NCBI GenBank assembly: GCA_934394815.1
Contig: CAKRRD010000032.1
Coordinates: 1 to 37,357 of the forward strand
DNA length: 37,357 nucleotides
Direction of reading: 5' to 3'
DNA from: an uncultured Acetatifactor sp.
GTDB taxonomy: Bacteria; Bacillota; Clostridia; Lachnospirales; Lachnospiraceae
The notes under the pieces were generated by a model. It was not told the origin of the DNA and did no database searches. It saw nothing but the letters and a program-made list of their open reading frames with translations. Below are positions 17,973-25,662 of the stretch, one piece after another. Within the stretch, counting starts at the first letter, position 1. The number at the start of each line of letters is the position of its first letter. The position numbers and the translations under genes were made by a program.

Positions 17973-18398
17973 CTATTTCTCCCGAATGTGGATCTTCAGG
18001 CAGCTCTCGCTCAGTGGCTCTCCCTCATGATCCAGCGTATATTCCACTGTCACATGGATCTGGTGCTCCTGCTCCTCCACCAGCACCCTGCCGGTCTCGA
18101 TTCCCAGAAGCAGTTGTCCGTAAGGCGTGTTGTAGGGAATCATGTGTTTCTGATTTTCCTCAAAGATCATATGCACCTCCGAGGCTCCCTGTCTGGTCAG
18201 TTCCAACAGATGCTCCCGGAACTTGATCCGGCTTTTGCAGGGTGCATCCAGCCCTTCCAGCTGTTCCTCATAGAGCAGATAATGACTGTCGTTTCTCTTA
18301 AAATATTGTGCCGGCTGTGCGGTTTCCACCGCGTCGCCCTCCTGATCCGGTCCGGAAGCATGCAGGCCGGACAGAACAAGTTCTACCTCTCGATTCAT
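17973..18398 (-). CDS. DUF1934 (YwiB-like) family protein
   Basis: A 141-residue soluble protein (MNREVELVLSGLHASGPDQEGDAVETAQPAQYF). The N-terminal strand, the 'D...E...A.Y..R...YLLYEE' pattern and the C-terminal strands (HVTVEYTLDHEGEPLSESCLKIHIREK) match DUF1934, small beta-barrel proteins related to Bacillus YwiB with no established reaction. It follows murI by 23 bases and is the last gene of the ispE operon. Confidence 0.85.
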   Translation of the reverse strand: MNREVELVLSGLHASGPDQEGDAVETAQPAQYFKRNDSHYLLYEEQLEGLDAPCKSRIKFREHLLELTRQGASEVHMIFEENQKHMIPYNTPYGQLLLGIETGRVLVEEQEHQIHVTVEYTLDHEGEPLSESCLKIHIREK

Positions 18399-18421
18399 TT
18401 TCTACTGTCCTTTAATTCTCT

Positions 18422-19264
18422 TTAATACTCGTCGATCTTGATGGTCTTGGCCGACAGGATCCCGTATTTGATAATGGAATTGGCGAAGCGTTTGAATTTC
18501 TCCGCACCATCACTGACATAGAACTGGTATTTGTTCTCTCCCAGATGTGGCTGCTCATCGTTGAGAATATGATAATGCTGCAACAGTTCCTTCAGTTCTC
18601 TGGCGGTCTCGTATGCCGGGTTCACCAGTGTCACCTGTTCTCCCATGACGCGTCCTACGGTGGAGCGGATCAGCGGATAATGGGTACAGCCCAGGATCAG
18701 CGTGTCGATGTCAATATCGATCAGCTCCGTCAGATAACGCTTGGCGATCTCATCGGTCACAGGATCTTCCCACAGACCTTCTTCCACCAAAGGTACGAAC
18801 AGCGGGCAGGCCTTGCCGTAGATCGTAACATTTTTATTCAGTTCCTGTATGTATTTATTGTACATCTGGCTGCCGATGGTAGCTTCTGTGGCGATAACTC
18901 CGATCCGGCCGTTACGTGTCACCTCCGCCGCGGTCCTGGCACCCGGCTTGATCACACCGATGATCGGCACGTCGATCTCTTTTTCCAGTTCATCCAGAGC
19001 GTAGGCACTTGCCGTATTACAGGCCACTACAATGGTCTTCACCTGAAAGGTCTCTAAGAACCGTACGATTTGCTTCGAAAAGCGGGTAACGGTCTCCTTG
19101 GACTTACTGCCGTAGGGCATTCTTGCCGTGTCTCCGAAATATATGATCTTCTCATTGGGAATCTGCCGCATGATCTCCCTGGCTACGGTCAGTCCACCGA
19201 TGCCGGAATCGAATACCCCGATGGGGGCATCTTTTTTCAGCGCAGTAACATTCTCCTGATACAT
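18422..19264 (-). CDS. murI: Glutamate racemase
   Basis: A 280-residue cytoplasmic enzyme that converts L-glutamate to D-glutamate for peptidoglycan stems. Asp19 is in GVFDSGIGGLTV. The two catalytic cysteines are Cys82 in VACNTASA and Cys193 in LGCTHYPLIR, each in its conserved motif. The first 12 residues precede the usual core start but AAGGAG lies eight bases before this ATG. It is part of the ispE-gntR-small protein-murI-DUF1934 set, so precursors for lipid carrier and cell wall are made from one transcript. Confidence 0.96.
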   Translation of the reverse strand: MYQENVTALKKDAPIGVFDSGIGGLTVAREIMRQIPNEKIIYFGDTARMPYGSKSKETVTRFSKQIVRFLETFQVKTIVVACNTASAYALDELEKEIDVPIIGVIKPGARTAAEVTRNGRIGVIATEATIGSQMYNKYIQELNKNVTIYGKACPLFVPLVEEGLWEDPVTDEIAKRYLTELIDIDIDTLILGCTHYPLIRSTVGRVMGEQVTLVNPAYETARELKELLQHYHILNDEQPHLGENKYQFYVSDGAEKFKRFANSIIKYGILSAKTIKIDEY

Positions 19265-19277
19265 TGGATTTCTCCTT

Positions 19278-19634
19278 TTATTTTTTTAACATCGTAAGCA
19301 GTCTGCTCTTGAACCGGATCTGCTGCGGATCCGCCTCCAGGATCTTCCAGTAGATCTGACTGTCGGAATTCCATTCTACCACTTCCGGACCGGTCTGTAC
19401 AGTCTCTGTCCTGGCGGCTTCCGTTTCTTCGCAGACGATCTCGTAAGTGGAGGGCAGCATGGTCAGTTCCGGGTAGATCACGCCCCACCAGCCGTAACAG
19501 GCCAGCGCAACGGCCATGGCCCGCACTCCCTGCACCAGCCGGTGTAATATTTTCTTCTCTGAGATCGTCTTGCAATATCTTCGATATTTTTCATAAGAAA
19601 CATATAATCTATCCATCAGCGTTCCTCTTTCCAT
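19278..19634 (-). CDS. Small membrane protein of unknown function (118 aa)
   Basis: A 118-residue protein with a basic N-terminus (MDRLYVSYEKYRRYCKTISEKK), one hydrophobic segment (VRAMAVALACYGWWGVIY) and an acidic, probably extracytoplasmic C-terminal half. Two ATGs, at 19634 and 19616, each follow AGAGGA at good spacing; the longer is listed and the shorter would give 112 residues. It sits 13 bases before murI, which suggests a cell-envelope role. No family recognised. Confidence 0.7.
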   Translation of the reverse strand: MERGTLMDRLYVSYEKYRRYCKTISEKKILHRLVQGVRAMAVALACYGWWGVIYPELTMLPSTYEIVCEETEAARTETVQTGPEVVEWNSDSQIYWKILEADPQQIRFKSRLLTMLKK

Positions 19635-19707
19635 GAATTTCCTCTTTCTTCTATGAAGATCATATGGAAATCATTACCGCTTTCCGGACAGATTATACTT
19701 TTGAAAC

Positions 19708-20394
19708 CTATTTATTTTTCTCCCGTTCCAGACGGATCTGGCGGATGATGGCCTTTTTCTGATTGTCGATATGCACCCTGGCCATGTTGGATGCCGTTTC
19801 CTTATCCTTTTTCACGATGCTTTCATAGATGACCTTGTGCTCCTCCACCAGACGGTCATGCTGGCTGGAATCCTTGATATATTCAAAGCGGTAACGGTAC
19901 ATCTGCTCGGACAGATTGTTGACCAGCTGGATCAGGCGCTGATTCCCCGTAGCCTGCACAATAATATCATGCAGTGCCACATCCGTCCGGGCGATCTGTT
20001 TGATGTCACCGGTCTTCACCGCCGCTTCGAAAGTATCGCAGGCCTTTTTTAACTCCTGCAGTTCCTCCGGCGTGATCCGGTCACAGGCCAGTTCCACACA
20101 GAGCGCATCCATGGCACGACGGACCTCCAGCACATCATTCATGCTCTTCTCCGTGATCTGCGCCACTTCCGCACCTCTTCTGGGAATCATGGTCACCAGT
20201 CCTTCCAGTTCCAGCTTACGGATGGCTTCCCGGATGGGCGTACGGCTGACCCCAAGCTTGTTGGCAAGGTGGATCTCCATCAGTCGTTCTCCGGGCTTGA
20301 GTTCTCCCGTCAGAATGGCCTGCCGCAAAGTATTGAATACCACATCTCTGAGTGGCAGAAATTCATCCATTGTCACCTGTAAATTATCCTGCAT
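19708..20394 (-). CDS. GntR family regulator, FadR/FCD subgroup
   Basis: 228 residues. An N-terminal winged helix-turn-helix at about residues 10-78 (LRQAILTGELKPGERLMEIHLANKLGVSRTPIREAIRKLELEGLV, classic GntR) is followed by an all-helical FCD effector domain at 85-220. FCD members usually sense small organic acids. The start is uncertain: the first ATG has no clear ribosome binding site, while an ATG at 20370 has AGGTGACA just before it. The gene lies 15 bases after ispE. TATACAAT repeats in the operon promoter (21356-21389) resemble the TTGTATACAA sites of FCD regulators, so autoregulation is likely. Confidence 0.9.
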   Translation of the reverse strand: MQDNLQVTMDEFLPLRDVVFNTLRQAILTGELKPGERLMEIHLANKLGVSRTPIREAIRKLELEGLVTMIPRRGAEVAQITEKSMNDVLEVRRAMDALCVELACDRITPEELQELKKACDTFEAAVKTGDIKQIARTDVALHDIIVQATGNQRLIQLVNNLSEQMYRYRFEYIKDSSQHDRLVEEHKVIYESIVKKDKETASNMARVHIDNQKKAIIRQIRLEREKNK

Positions 20395-20409
20395 ACTGCT
20401 TATCTGTTG

Positions 20410-21270
20410 CTACTCACAGAATTCCGTCAGGAAAATCTGCTTCGCCAGCTGTTCCTCCTCTAATTTATCATAGGCCCTGCGGGCCATATCCTTCTCTACG
20501 AAAATACCGAATACCGTTGGGCCGCTTCCACTCATCAGGCTGTTGATGGCTCCCAGTTCCTTCATGCGGTCCTTTATGGTCTGGATCACGGGGTACGCAC
20601 TCACCGTTACCGTCTCCAGCACATTCTCCATCCGGTCCAGGATTCCCTGTAAGCTTTCCTCGGCAATGGCTTCCACCATGCCGTCGATATCGGGATGCTT
20701 TACGATCTCCTGTGCATCCAAATGCTCATAGACATATTTCGTGGAAACATTAATATCGGGCTTCGCCACCAGTACATAGCAGTCCGGTGCCGGAGCAAGC
20801 GGTGTCAGCTTTTCGCCGATGCCTTCCGCCAGAGCCGTGCCTCCCATGACACAGTAGGGAACATCTGCGCCGATCTTTACTCCCAGTTCCATCAGATCCT
20901 TCAACGTGCAGCCCAGATCAAACAGACGGTTCATCCCTTTTAAGGTCGCCGCTGCATCCGTACTGCCGCCCGCCATTCCCGCTGCAATGGGAATATGCTT
21001 CTCCAGATGGATTTTCACGCCCTCGCCGATGTGGTAAGCCTCCATCATAAGTTTTGCCGCTTTATAGATCAGATTATTCTCGTCTGTGGGAAGTTCGCCG
21101 GAATCGGTGGTGATAACGATCCCGCCCTCCGTCCGCTGAAACTCCAGCACATCATAGATTCCTACGGTCTGCATGACCATCTTCACTTCGTGATAGCCGT
21201 TCTCCAGTCTTCTGACCACATCCAGTCCCAGATTGATCTTGGCATACGCTTTTATCCGATATTCGTTCAT
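20410..21270 (-). CDS. ispE: 4-diphosphocytidyl-2-C-methyl-D-erythritol kinase
   Basis: GHMP kinase of the non-mevalonate isoprenoid pathway, phosphorylating CDP-methylerythritol with ATP. The ATG at 21268-21270 (MNEYRIKAYAKINLGLDV) is preferred because TTGGAGAC lies just upstream as the ribosome binding site; a longer frame would start with TTG inside it. This gives 286 residues, normal for IspE. The active-site lysine is in AYAKINLGL, and the ATP-binding glycine loop with catalytic Asp is PIAAGMAGGSTDAAA at about residue 94-108. It is the first gene of the five-gene operon. Confidence 0.95.
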   Translation of the reverse strand: MNEYRIKAYAKINLGLDVVRRLENGYHEVKMVMQTVGIYDVLEFQRTEGGIVITTDSGELPTDENNLIYKAAKLMMEAYHIGEGVKIHLEKHIPIAAGMAGGSTDAAATLKGMNRLFDLGCTLKDLMELGVKIGADVPYCVMGGTALAEGIGEKLTPLAPAPDCYVLVAKPDINVSTKYVYEHLDAQEIVKHPDIDGMVEAIAEESLQGILDRMENVLETVTVSAYPVIQTIKDRMKELGAINSLMSGSGPTVFGIFVEKDMARRAYDKLEEEQLAKQIFLTEFCE

Positions 21271-21355
21271 TTTTGTCTCCAATGTGATAGCATATTAGCT
21301 ACGCTGTTCCGAACCGTATTGACAAAATCACAGCTACGCGCCGGGGTTCCATAGC

Positions 21356-21389
21356 GTGTATACAATAATTGTACTTAATTTTATACAAT
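21356..21389. promoter_or_regulatory. Candidate GntR/FCD operator repeats
   Basis: TATACAAT occurs at 21359-21366 and 21382-21389, with ATTGTA inverted between them at 21368-21373. GTGTATACAA (21356-21365) is one base from the TTGTATACAA type bound by FCD GntR regulators. The sites overlap or follow the ispE -10 element, so binding would repress. Confidence 0.4.
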
Positions 21390-21406
21390 CCTGCGGATTT
21401 TGTCAA
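21378..21406 (-). promoter_or_regulatory. Promoter of the ispE-gntR-murI operon
   Basis: On the minus strand a perfect TTGACA (21401-21406), a 17-base spacer and TAAAAT (21378-21383) lie 108 bases upstream of ispE. No other strong promoter is seen in the operon. Confidence 0.7.
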
Positions 21407-21458
21407 TGGAGTATGCCTCTTTCCTCCGGTTTTTCCACCATTTTTCTCCGGAACGCCT

Positions 21459-21485
21459 TAAGTATCCACTGTCCGGTGTCGATAT
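21459..21485 (+). promoter_or_regulatory. Sigma-28-like (flagellar) promoter
   Basis: TAAG (21459-21462), a 15-base spacer and GTCGATAT (21478-21485) differ at one position in each element from TAAA-N15-GCCGATAT. It lies about 100 bases upstream of the plus-strand gene at 21586. No sigma-70 pair was seen for that gene. Confidence 0.45.
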
Positions 21486-21547
21486 AACAAGTGAAACCAA
21501 AAACTCTCAGAAGCAAAACAATACATAGTCAAGGATGACAACAGACA

Positions 21548-21570
21548 GGTACGGCCTGCAGAACCGTACC
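21548..21570 (+). promoter_or_regulatory. Hairpin just before the ribosome binding site
   Basis: GGTACGG pairs with CCGTACC across a 9-base loop, ending six bases before the AGAGGA of the gene at 21586. It may stabilise the mRNA 5' end or modulate translation. Confidence 0.4.
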
Positions 21571-21585
21571 GGAAAAGAGGAAAAC

Positions 21586-22203
21586 ATGAGCGTAAACGGA
21601 ATTACATCAACCCAGGCGGCTGCGGCCTACAGCTATACCGGCACAAGTGCAGCAAAAGAGAAAACTTCCGCCGAGGAAGCAAAAACTACAACTACCGCGG
21701 AAGATACCGGCGTTATCTACGAGCACAACACCGGCACCAAGACCTCTTCCACGAAGAAAACCTATACACCGGACACCAATCTGATCAACAAATTAAAGGC
21801 AGATGCAGAAAACCGTGCCAGTCAGCTTCGTTCTCTGGTAGAGCAGATGATGGGCAAGCAGGCAGACACCTATGGCAATGCCAATGATATCTGGTCCTTC
21901 TTACGTTCCGGCAATTTCACCGTAGATCCTGCCACCAAGGCGCAGGCGCAGGCAGATATCGCCGAAGACGGTTACTGGGGTGTCAACCAGACCTCCGACC
22001 GTATTATCCAGTTTGCCAATGCTCTGACCGGCGGTGATCCCAGTAAAATCGAGTCCATGCGTGAAGCATTCAAGAAAGGCTACGCACAGGCTGAGAAGAC
22101 CTGGGGCGGCTCTCTTCCCGAAATCTCCCAGAAGACCTACGATGCTGTTATGGAGAAGTTCGATAAGCTGGCAGCCGATGCAGGCCTGACCACAGAAGAA
22201 TAA
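21586..22203 (+). CDS. Uncharacterised protein, possibly flagellum-associated (205 aa)
   Basis: The ATG at 21586 (MSVNGITSTQAAAAYSYTGT) follows AAGAGGAAAAC; an upstream ATG at 21535 has no ribosome binding site and its extension includes the hairpin. Residues 1-65 are low-complexity Ala/Thr/Ser/Lys, resembling flagellin-like or exported axial proteins without a Sec signal. Residues 68-205 form a helical domain with IWSFLRSGNFTVDP, GYWGVNQTSDRIIQFANALTGGD and MREAFKKGYAQAEKTWGGSLP. I do not recognise a named family with certainty. The possible sigma-28 promoter and lack of a signal peptide suggest a motility link; this is inference. It has a strong terminator and stands alone. Confidence 0.85.
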   Translation: MSVNGITSTQAAAAYSYTGTSAAKEKTSAEEAKTTTTAEDTGVIYEHNTGTKTSSTKKTYTPDTNLINKLKADAENRASQLRSLVEQMMGKQADTYGNANDIWSFLRSGNFTVDPATKAQAQADIAEDGYWGVNQTSDRIIQFANALTGGDPSKIESMREAFKKGYAQAEKTWGGSLPEISQKTYDAVMEKFDKLAADAGLTTEE

Positions 22204-22239
22204 GCCAACAGGCCGGCTCTCCCCGGCCAGGCTCCTATA

Positions 22240-22287
22240 GAAAAACCATGTGATACCGGATGTGTATCACATGGTTTTTCTTTTTTC
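22240..22287 (+). terminator. Strong terminator after the 205-aa gene
   Basis: A perfect 17-bp stem (22240-22256 with 22264-22280) and 7-base loop are followed by TTTTTT. On the minus strand the stem itself ends in TTTTTC, so it probably also ends the convergent SipL-like gene. Confidence 0.92.
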
Positions 22288-22294
22288 TGTAAGC

Positions 22295-23875
22295 CTATGC
22301 CAGGCCTTTGACTAACAGTACCTTCTGTCCCGGCCGCAGTTCATCGCTTTCCAGTGCATTCAGTTCCCGCACCGCCTTCACCGGCATATGATATTTTCTG
22401 CCGATGCTCCACAGATCATCCCCCGGTGCCGCGATATAGATCACCGCACTGGGCAGTCCCGCCAGCACTTTGCTGTCGATTTCCTGCTCCGTCACCTGTT
22501 CAATGGCTTCCAGTGGGATATTTTTCATCACGGTGGTGGAAAATGAGAGCACGGCCTTCACATCCAGTTCCTTTCCCTCCAGAAGATTCACCTGCAACTG
22601 CTCCAGTTCACTGTGAATCTCCGCCTGATCCGCAGCCGTTACTCCCTGCACATTCAGAGTATATTCATAGGGGATCTGCTCTCTGATACTCACATAAGGG
22701 ATCTCGTCATTTTCCGTGATACACAGCACCGTCAGGTCAATGCTTCCCTGCAGGCGAATTCCTTCCACCGTGACCTCTTTGTGATCCACCGTTACATTTC
22801 CTTCACTGTGAAGCACCTGCAGCACCGGGGAAGCGATGTCGGTCTTTCTGTGATCCGTCACTTTGGTCTTGCCGGTGATTCTGGCCAGAAGCTGGCGCAG
22901 GCTGGTCTCTCTGGTATCCGGAATCACCTCCTTCGTCACCCCATAAATATCCTTTAATATATCGATCTGCTCTTCCTCATAGAGACGGATATTCAGTTCC
23001 AGCACGCATTCCAGTCCCAGGATCCGCTCTTCCCCGTCCAGATCCGGCTGGATCGTCAATTCGGAGGCTCCATGCTCCTGTCTTACCAGCGCGTACCGGA
23101 TATCCGGCAGCAGTTCTTCCCGACAACCCTGACATTCCAGCGTACCGTCCAGCGGAATCGTCGTCTCATAGGAACGGATCGACCGTTCCTCCCCTTCCGC
23201 TTCATAGAGCACAAAGACCTGAATATCTCCCTGTATCGACAATTTTTCCTCCTGCGGCCTGAATTCCACATCCCGGAGAGACACATTGCTCCACAGGATC
23301 TGGTAGATATTCGGGTAACTGGAGGGCAGCGGAATCTCCTCTTTTTTGCGGAAAATATCATTTTTGCAGATGGCAAGTTCTGTCACTTCCATGGGGAAAA
23401 TCCGGTATTCCACACCGCCTTCCCCATTGTCCCCCTGAATCCCCACGGGCAGTTCCGCATCATAGATCTCCTCGATCCTGGCATTCAGCAATAGCAGTGC
23501 CTGCAGATTCAGCTTGCGCGAATTTATCATGGTTACCGTAAAATCTTCCACACATCCCTCCACCGCCACCGTATCCGAAGGAAGTGTCCCTTCCATGCGG
23601 ATCTTTTCTTCAAAAGGCAGTGCTCCGCTTAAAAGCACCAGATTGCTCCCCGCCTCCCGGGTATGGTAGAGGATGGCATAACCCAGTTTTCCCCGCACCG
23701 TCACCTCATCCGTTCCGGGACGGATCTCCTCGACGACGATCTCGCCTTTTTCCAGATTCAGGGTACTGATATCCGGCTTATCTTCCGGAAGATTCAGATC
23801 CTCCTCCATGGTAAACTGCATGACGGCGGACCGCTTTACCCGGTCCATATGTATATTTCTCCTGATCAATTCCAC
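22295..23875 (-). CDS. SipL-like spore protein: DUF3794 (SPOCS) repeats plus LysM
   Basis: The GTG at 23873-23875 (reading ELIRRNIHMDRVKRS) is chosen because GGAGG lies eight bases upstream, whereas the ATG at 23890 has no ribosome binding site and itself forms part of that GGAGG. The product is 526 residues. Several SPOCS/DUF3794 segments fill residues 30-465 (GEIVVEEIRPGTDEVTVRGKLGYAILY; VTVEGIRLQGSIDLTVLCI). A LysM domain ends the protein (YIAAPGDDLWSIGRKYHMPVKA...RPGQKVLLV). Order and length match Clostridioides difficile SipL, which binds the coat ATPase SpoIVA during coat assembly in the mother cell. No signal peptide is present, as expected for that site. It lies 81 bases after pyrD behind an unusual hairpin. 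Confidence 0.88.
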   Translation of the reverse strand: MELIRRNIHMDRVKRSAVMQFTMEEDLNLPEDKPDISTLNLEKGEIVVEEIRPGTDEVTVRGKLGYAILYHTREAGSNLVLLSGALPFEEKIRMEGTLPSDTVAVEGCVEDFTVTMINSRKLNLQALLLLNARIEEIYDAELPVGIQGDNGEGGVEYRIFPMEVTELAICKNDIFRKKEEIPLPSSYPNIYQILWSNVSLRDVEFRPQEEKLSIQGDIQVFVLYEAEGEERSIRSYETTIPLDGTLECQGCREELLPDIRYALVRQEHGASELTIQPDLDGEERILGLECVLELNIRLYEEEQIDILKDIYGVTKEVIPDTRETSLRQLLARITGKTKVTDHRKTDIASPVLQVLHSEGNVTVDHKEVTVEGIRLQGSIDLTVLCITENDEIPYVSIREQIPYEYTLNVQGVTAADQAEIHSELEQLQVNLLEGKELDVKAVLSFSTTVMKNIPLEAIEQVTEQEIDSKVLAGLPSAVIYIAAPGDDLWSIGRKYHMPVKAVRELNALESDELRPGQKVLLVKGLA

Positions 23876-23880
23876 AATAA

Positions 23881-23922
23881 AGACCTCCATATATACAGAT
23901 ATATCTATATATATGAAGGTCT
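23881..23922 (-). promoter_or_regulatory. Hairpin sequestering the SipL-like ribosome binding site
   Basis: In a minus-strand transcript AGACCTTCATATATA (23922-23908) pairs with all 15 bases of 23895-23881, with one G-U pair and a 12-base loop. The GGAGG ribosome binding site (23888-23884) is inside the 3' arm. The plus-strand version has a C-A mismatch where the RNA has the wobble, so the structure favours the minus-strand RNA. The T-run after it (TTTATT) is too weak for an efficient terminator. Confidence 0.7.
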
Positions 23923-23937
23923 CTGTGTTCTTATACC
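23908..23937 (-). promoter_or_regulatory. Candidate sigma-E promoter of the SipL-like gene
   Basis: Minus-strand GGTATAAG (23937-23930), a 14-base spacer and CATATATA (23915-23908). The -10 matches 7 of 8 of the CATAYAHT sigma-E consensus; the -35 is a poor match. The start would fall near 23900, inside the hairpin loop. AT-rich DNA makes such matches easy, so confidence is limited. Confidence 0.35.
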
Positions 23938-23956
23938 GTATTCTGTTCCCCGGATC

Positions 23957-24862
23957 CTACTGCACTGCGCCGATGAGATCTGTCAGGTTCTCCACATGAT
24001 AGGTACGCATATATTTCTCGATGCCTTCCACGACTTTCACCGTGGTATAGGGATCCACGAAGTTCATGGCTCCGACGCTGACGGCACTGGCTCCCGCCAA
24101 AATAAATTCGATGGCATCCTCCGCCGTGGCAATACCGCCCATGCCGATAATGGGAATCTGCACCGCCTGTGCCACCTGATAGACCATGCGGACTGCAATG
24201 GGCTTGATGGCAGGGCCGCTCATGCCGCCGGTCTTGTTGGCAATGGCAAATTTTCTGCGGTGAATATCAATTTTCATTCCGGTGATGGTGTTGATCAGGG
24301 ACAGGGCATCCGCACCTGCTGCCTCCGCAGCCTTCGCCATCTCCGTGATATCCGTTACATTAGGACTCAGCTTCATGATAATGGGCTGTTTTGCGTGTTT
24401 TTTCAACTCGGAAGTAATGTTGTACAAGGCATCCGCTTTCTGTCCAAAGGCAATGGCTCCTTCCTTGACATTGGGGCAGGATACATTGATCTCCAGCATG
24501 CTGACCGCCGGCTCGTCTCCCAGCCGTTCCACCACGTCCACATAATCCTCCACGGTCTTACCGCAGACATTTACGATGATCTTTGTATCGTATTTTTTCA
24601 GGAAAGGAATATCTCTCTCCATGAATACATCGATACCGGGGTTCTGTAAGCCGATGGCATTGAGCATGCCGCCATATACTTCTGCCACACGGGGTGTAGG
24701 GTTACCGGGCCAGGGAACATTGGCCACACCCTTGGTCACTACCGCACCCAGACGGTTCAGGTCTACGAATTCTTCATATTCCATACCGGAGCCAAAGGTT
24801 CCGGAAGCTGTCATTACGGGATTTTTGAAAGTTACTCCTGCAATCGTTGTCTGTGTATTCAT
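23957..24862 (-). CDS. pyrD: Dihydroorotate dehydrogenase B, catalytic subunit
   Basis: A 301-residue FMN enzyme oxidising dihydroorotate to orotate in pyrimidine synthesis. The class 1B signature is present: Cys129 as catalytic base in EINVSCPNVKEG, with the FMN-binding NPVMTASGTFGSG near the N-terminus and IGMGGIATAEDAIEFILAGA near the C-terminus. It acts with PyrK, which passes electrons to NAD. The start overlaps the pyrK stop by one base (TGATG), with GAGGAGG upstream, so the pair is coupled. Confidence 0.96.
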   Translation of the reverse strand: MNTQTTIAGVTFKNPVMTASGTFGSGMEYEEFVDLNRLGAVVTKGVANVPWPGNPTPRVAEVYGGMLNAIGLQNPGIDVFMERDIPFLKKYDTKIIVNVCGKTVEDYVDVVERLGDEPAVSMLEINVSCPNVKEGAIAFGQKADALYNITSELKKHAKQPIIMKLSPNVTDITEMAKAAEAAGADALSLINTITGMKIDIHRRKFAIANKTGGMSGPAIKPIAVRMVYQVAQAVQIPIIGMGGIATAEDAIEFILAGASAVSVGAMNFVDPYTTVKVVEGIEKYMRTYHVENLTDLIGAVQ

Positions 24863-25638
24863 CAGATCTCTACCTCCTCAGCATCAAATACGGGGCCATC
24901 GGTACAGATTCTTGCATTGTGCACATGAGAATGATGATCCACTTCCTTCGTCTTCACGACACAGCCCAGGCAGGCACCCACGCCGCAGGCCATATGCTCT
25001 TCCAAAGAGATATAGGCTTTGATTCCCTTTTCTTCCGCATATTTTTTGATGGCACGGAGCATGGGCATGGGGCCGCAGGCGAAGATCACATCTGCCTGCA
25101 GGGCATTTTCCTCAATGGCATTCATGACATTGCCCTTCGTGCCGACGCTGCCGTCCTCCGTAGCGATATATATAGTGCCGTTCTTTTCCAGATCCTCTTT
25201 TAAGAACAGCTGGTTATCCCGGTAACCCACGATGATCTGTTTCTCCGCGGAAGCCGGAAGTTCTCTGGCCAGCTCCAGCATGGGAGGGATACCGATGCCG
25301 CCGCCCATAAGGAATACTTTTCTGCCTTCCGCCGCCTCTGTGGGGAAGCCGTTGCCTAAAGTACCCAGAATCTCTATATTGTCACCTTCCCAATAGGAAG
25401 AAAATTCTGCGGTTCCCTGTCCGGCAATACGGTACACGATGCGCAGGGCATCCTTGTTATCACTTACCTGACAGATACTGATGGGACGGGGCAGCAAAGT
25501 GCTCCGATCCTTGGGGTATACGCCGATGAACTGACCGGCTTTCGCGCATGCCGCCAGATCCGTAGCGATCCACATATCAAAAATTCGGGGTGCGATCTCC
25601 TTCTGAGACAGCACGGTTGCTGTGATTTTCTTTTTCAT
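24862..25638 (-). CDS. pyrK: Dihydroorotate dehydrogenase B, electron transfer subunit
   Basis: A 258-residue FAD/[2Fe-2S] protein that links PyrD to NAD+. The FAD-binding barrel includes RPISICQVSD (residues 51-60). The nucleotide domain has VFLMGGGIGIPPMLELA (108-124). The cluster cysteines Cys218, Cys223, Cys226 and Cys245 are in ACGVGACLGC and RICTDGPVF. It lies between pyrC and pyrD, as usual in Gram-positive pyr operons. Confidence 0.95.
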   Translation of the reverse strand: MKKKITATVLSQKEIAPRIFDMWIATDLAACAKAGQFIGVYPKDRSTLLPRPISICQVSDNKDALRIVYRIAGQGTAEFSSYWEGDNIEILGTLGNGFPTEAAEGRKVFLMGGGIGIPPMLELARELPASAEKQIIVGYRDNQLFLKEDLEKNGTIYIATEDGSVGTKGNVMNAIEENALQADVIFACGPMPMLRAIKKYAEEKGIKAYISLEEHMACGVGACLGCVVKTKEVDHHSHVHNARICTDGPVFDAEEVEI

Positions 25639-25662
25639 TTTGTTATCCTTTTCTCTTCTATT

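Larger units (their letters stand above)
21319..21406. repeat. 11-bp perfect inverted repeat spanning 88 bp
   Basis: TTGACAAAATC at 21319-21329 is exactly inverted at 21396-21406, with 66 bases between. The right copy contains the -35 hexamer of the ispE promoter. The left copy has no matching -10. It may be an operator pair, a duplicated promoter fragment or chance. Confidence 0.45.

Noticed and set aside
23663..24649. 328-residue plus-strand open frame
   Set aside because: It runs antisense to the SipL-like gene and pyrD, both of which show clear family motifs; the His/Asp/Gly-rich product is typical of a shadow frame.
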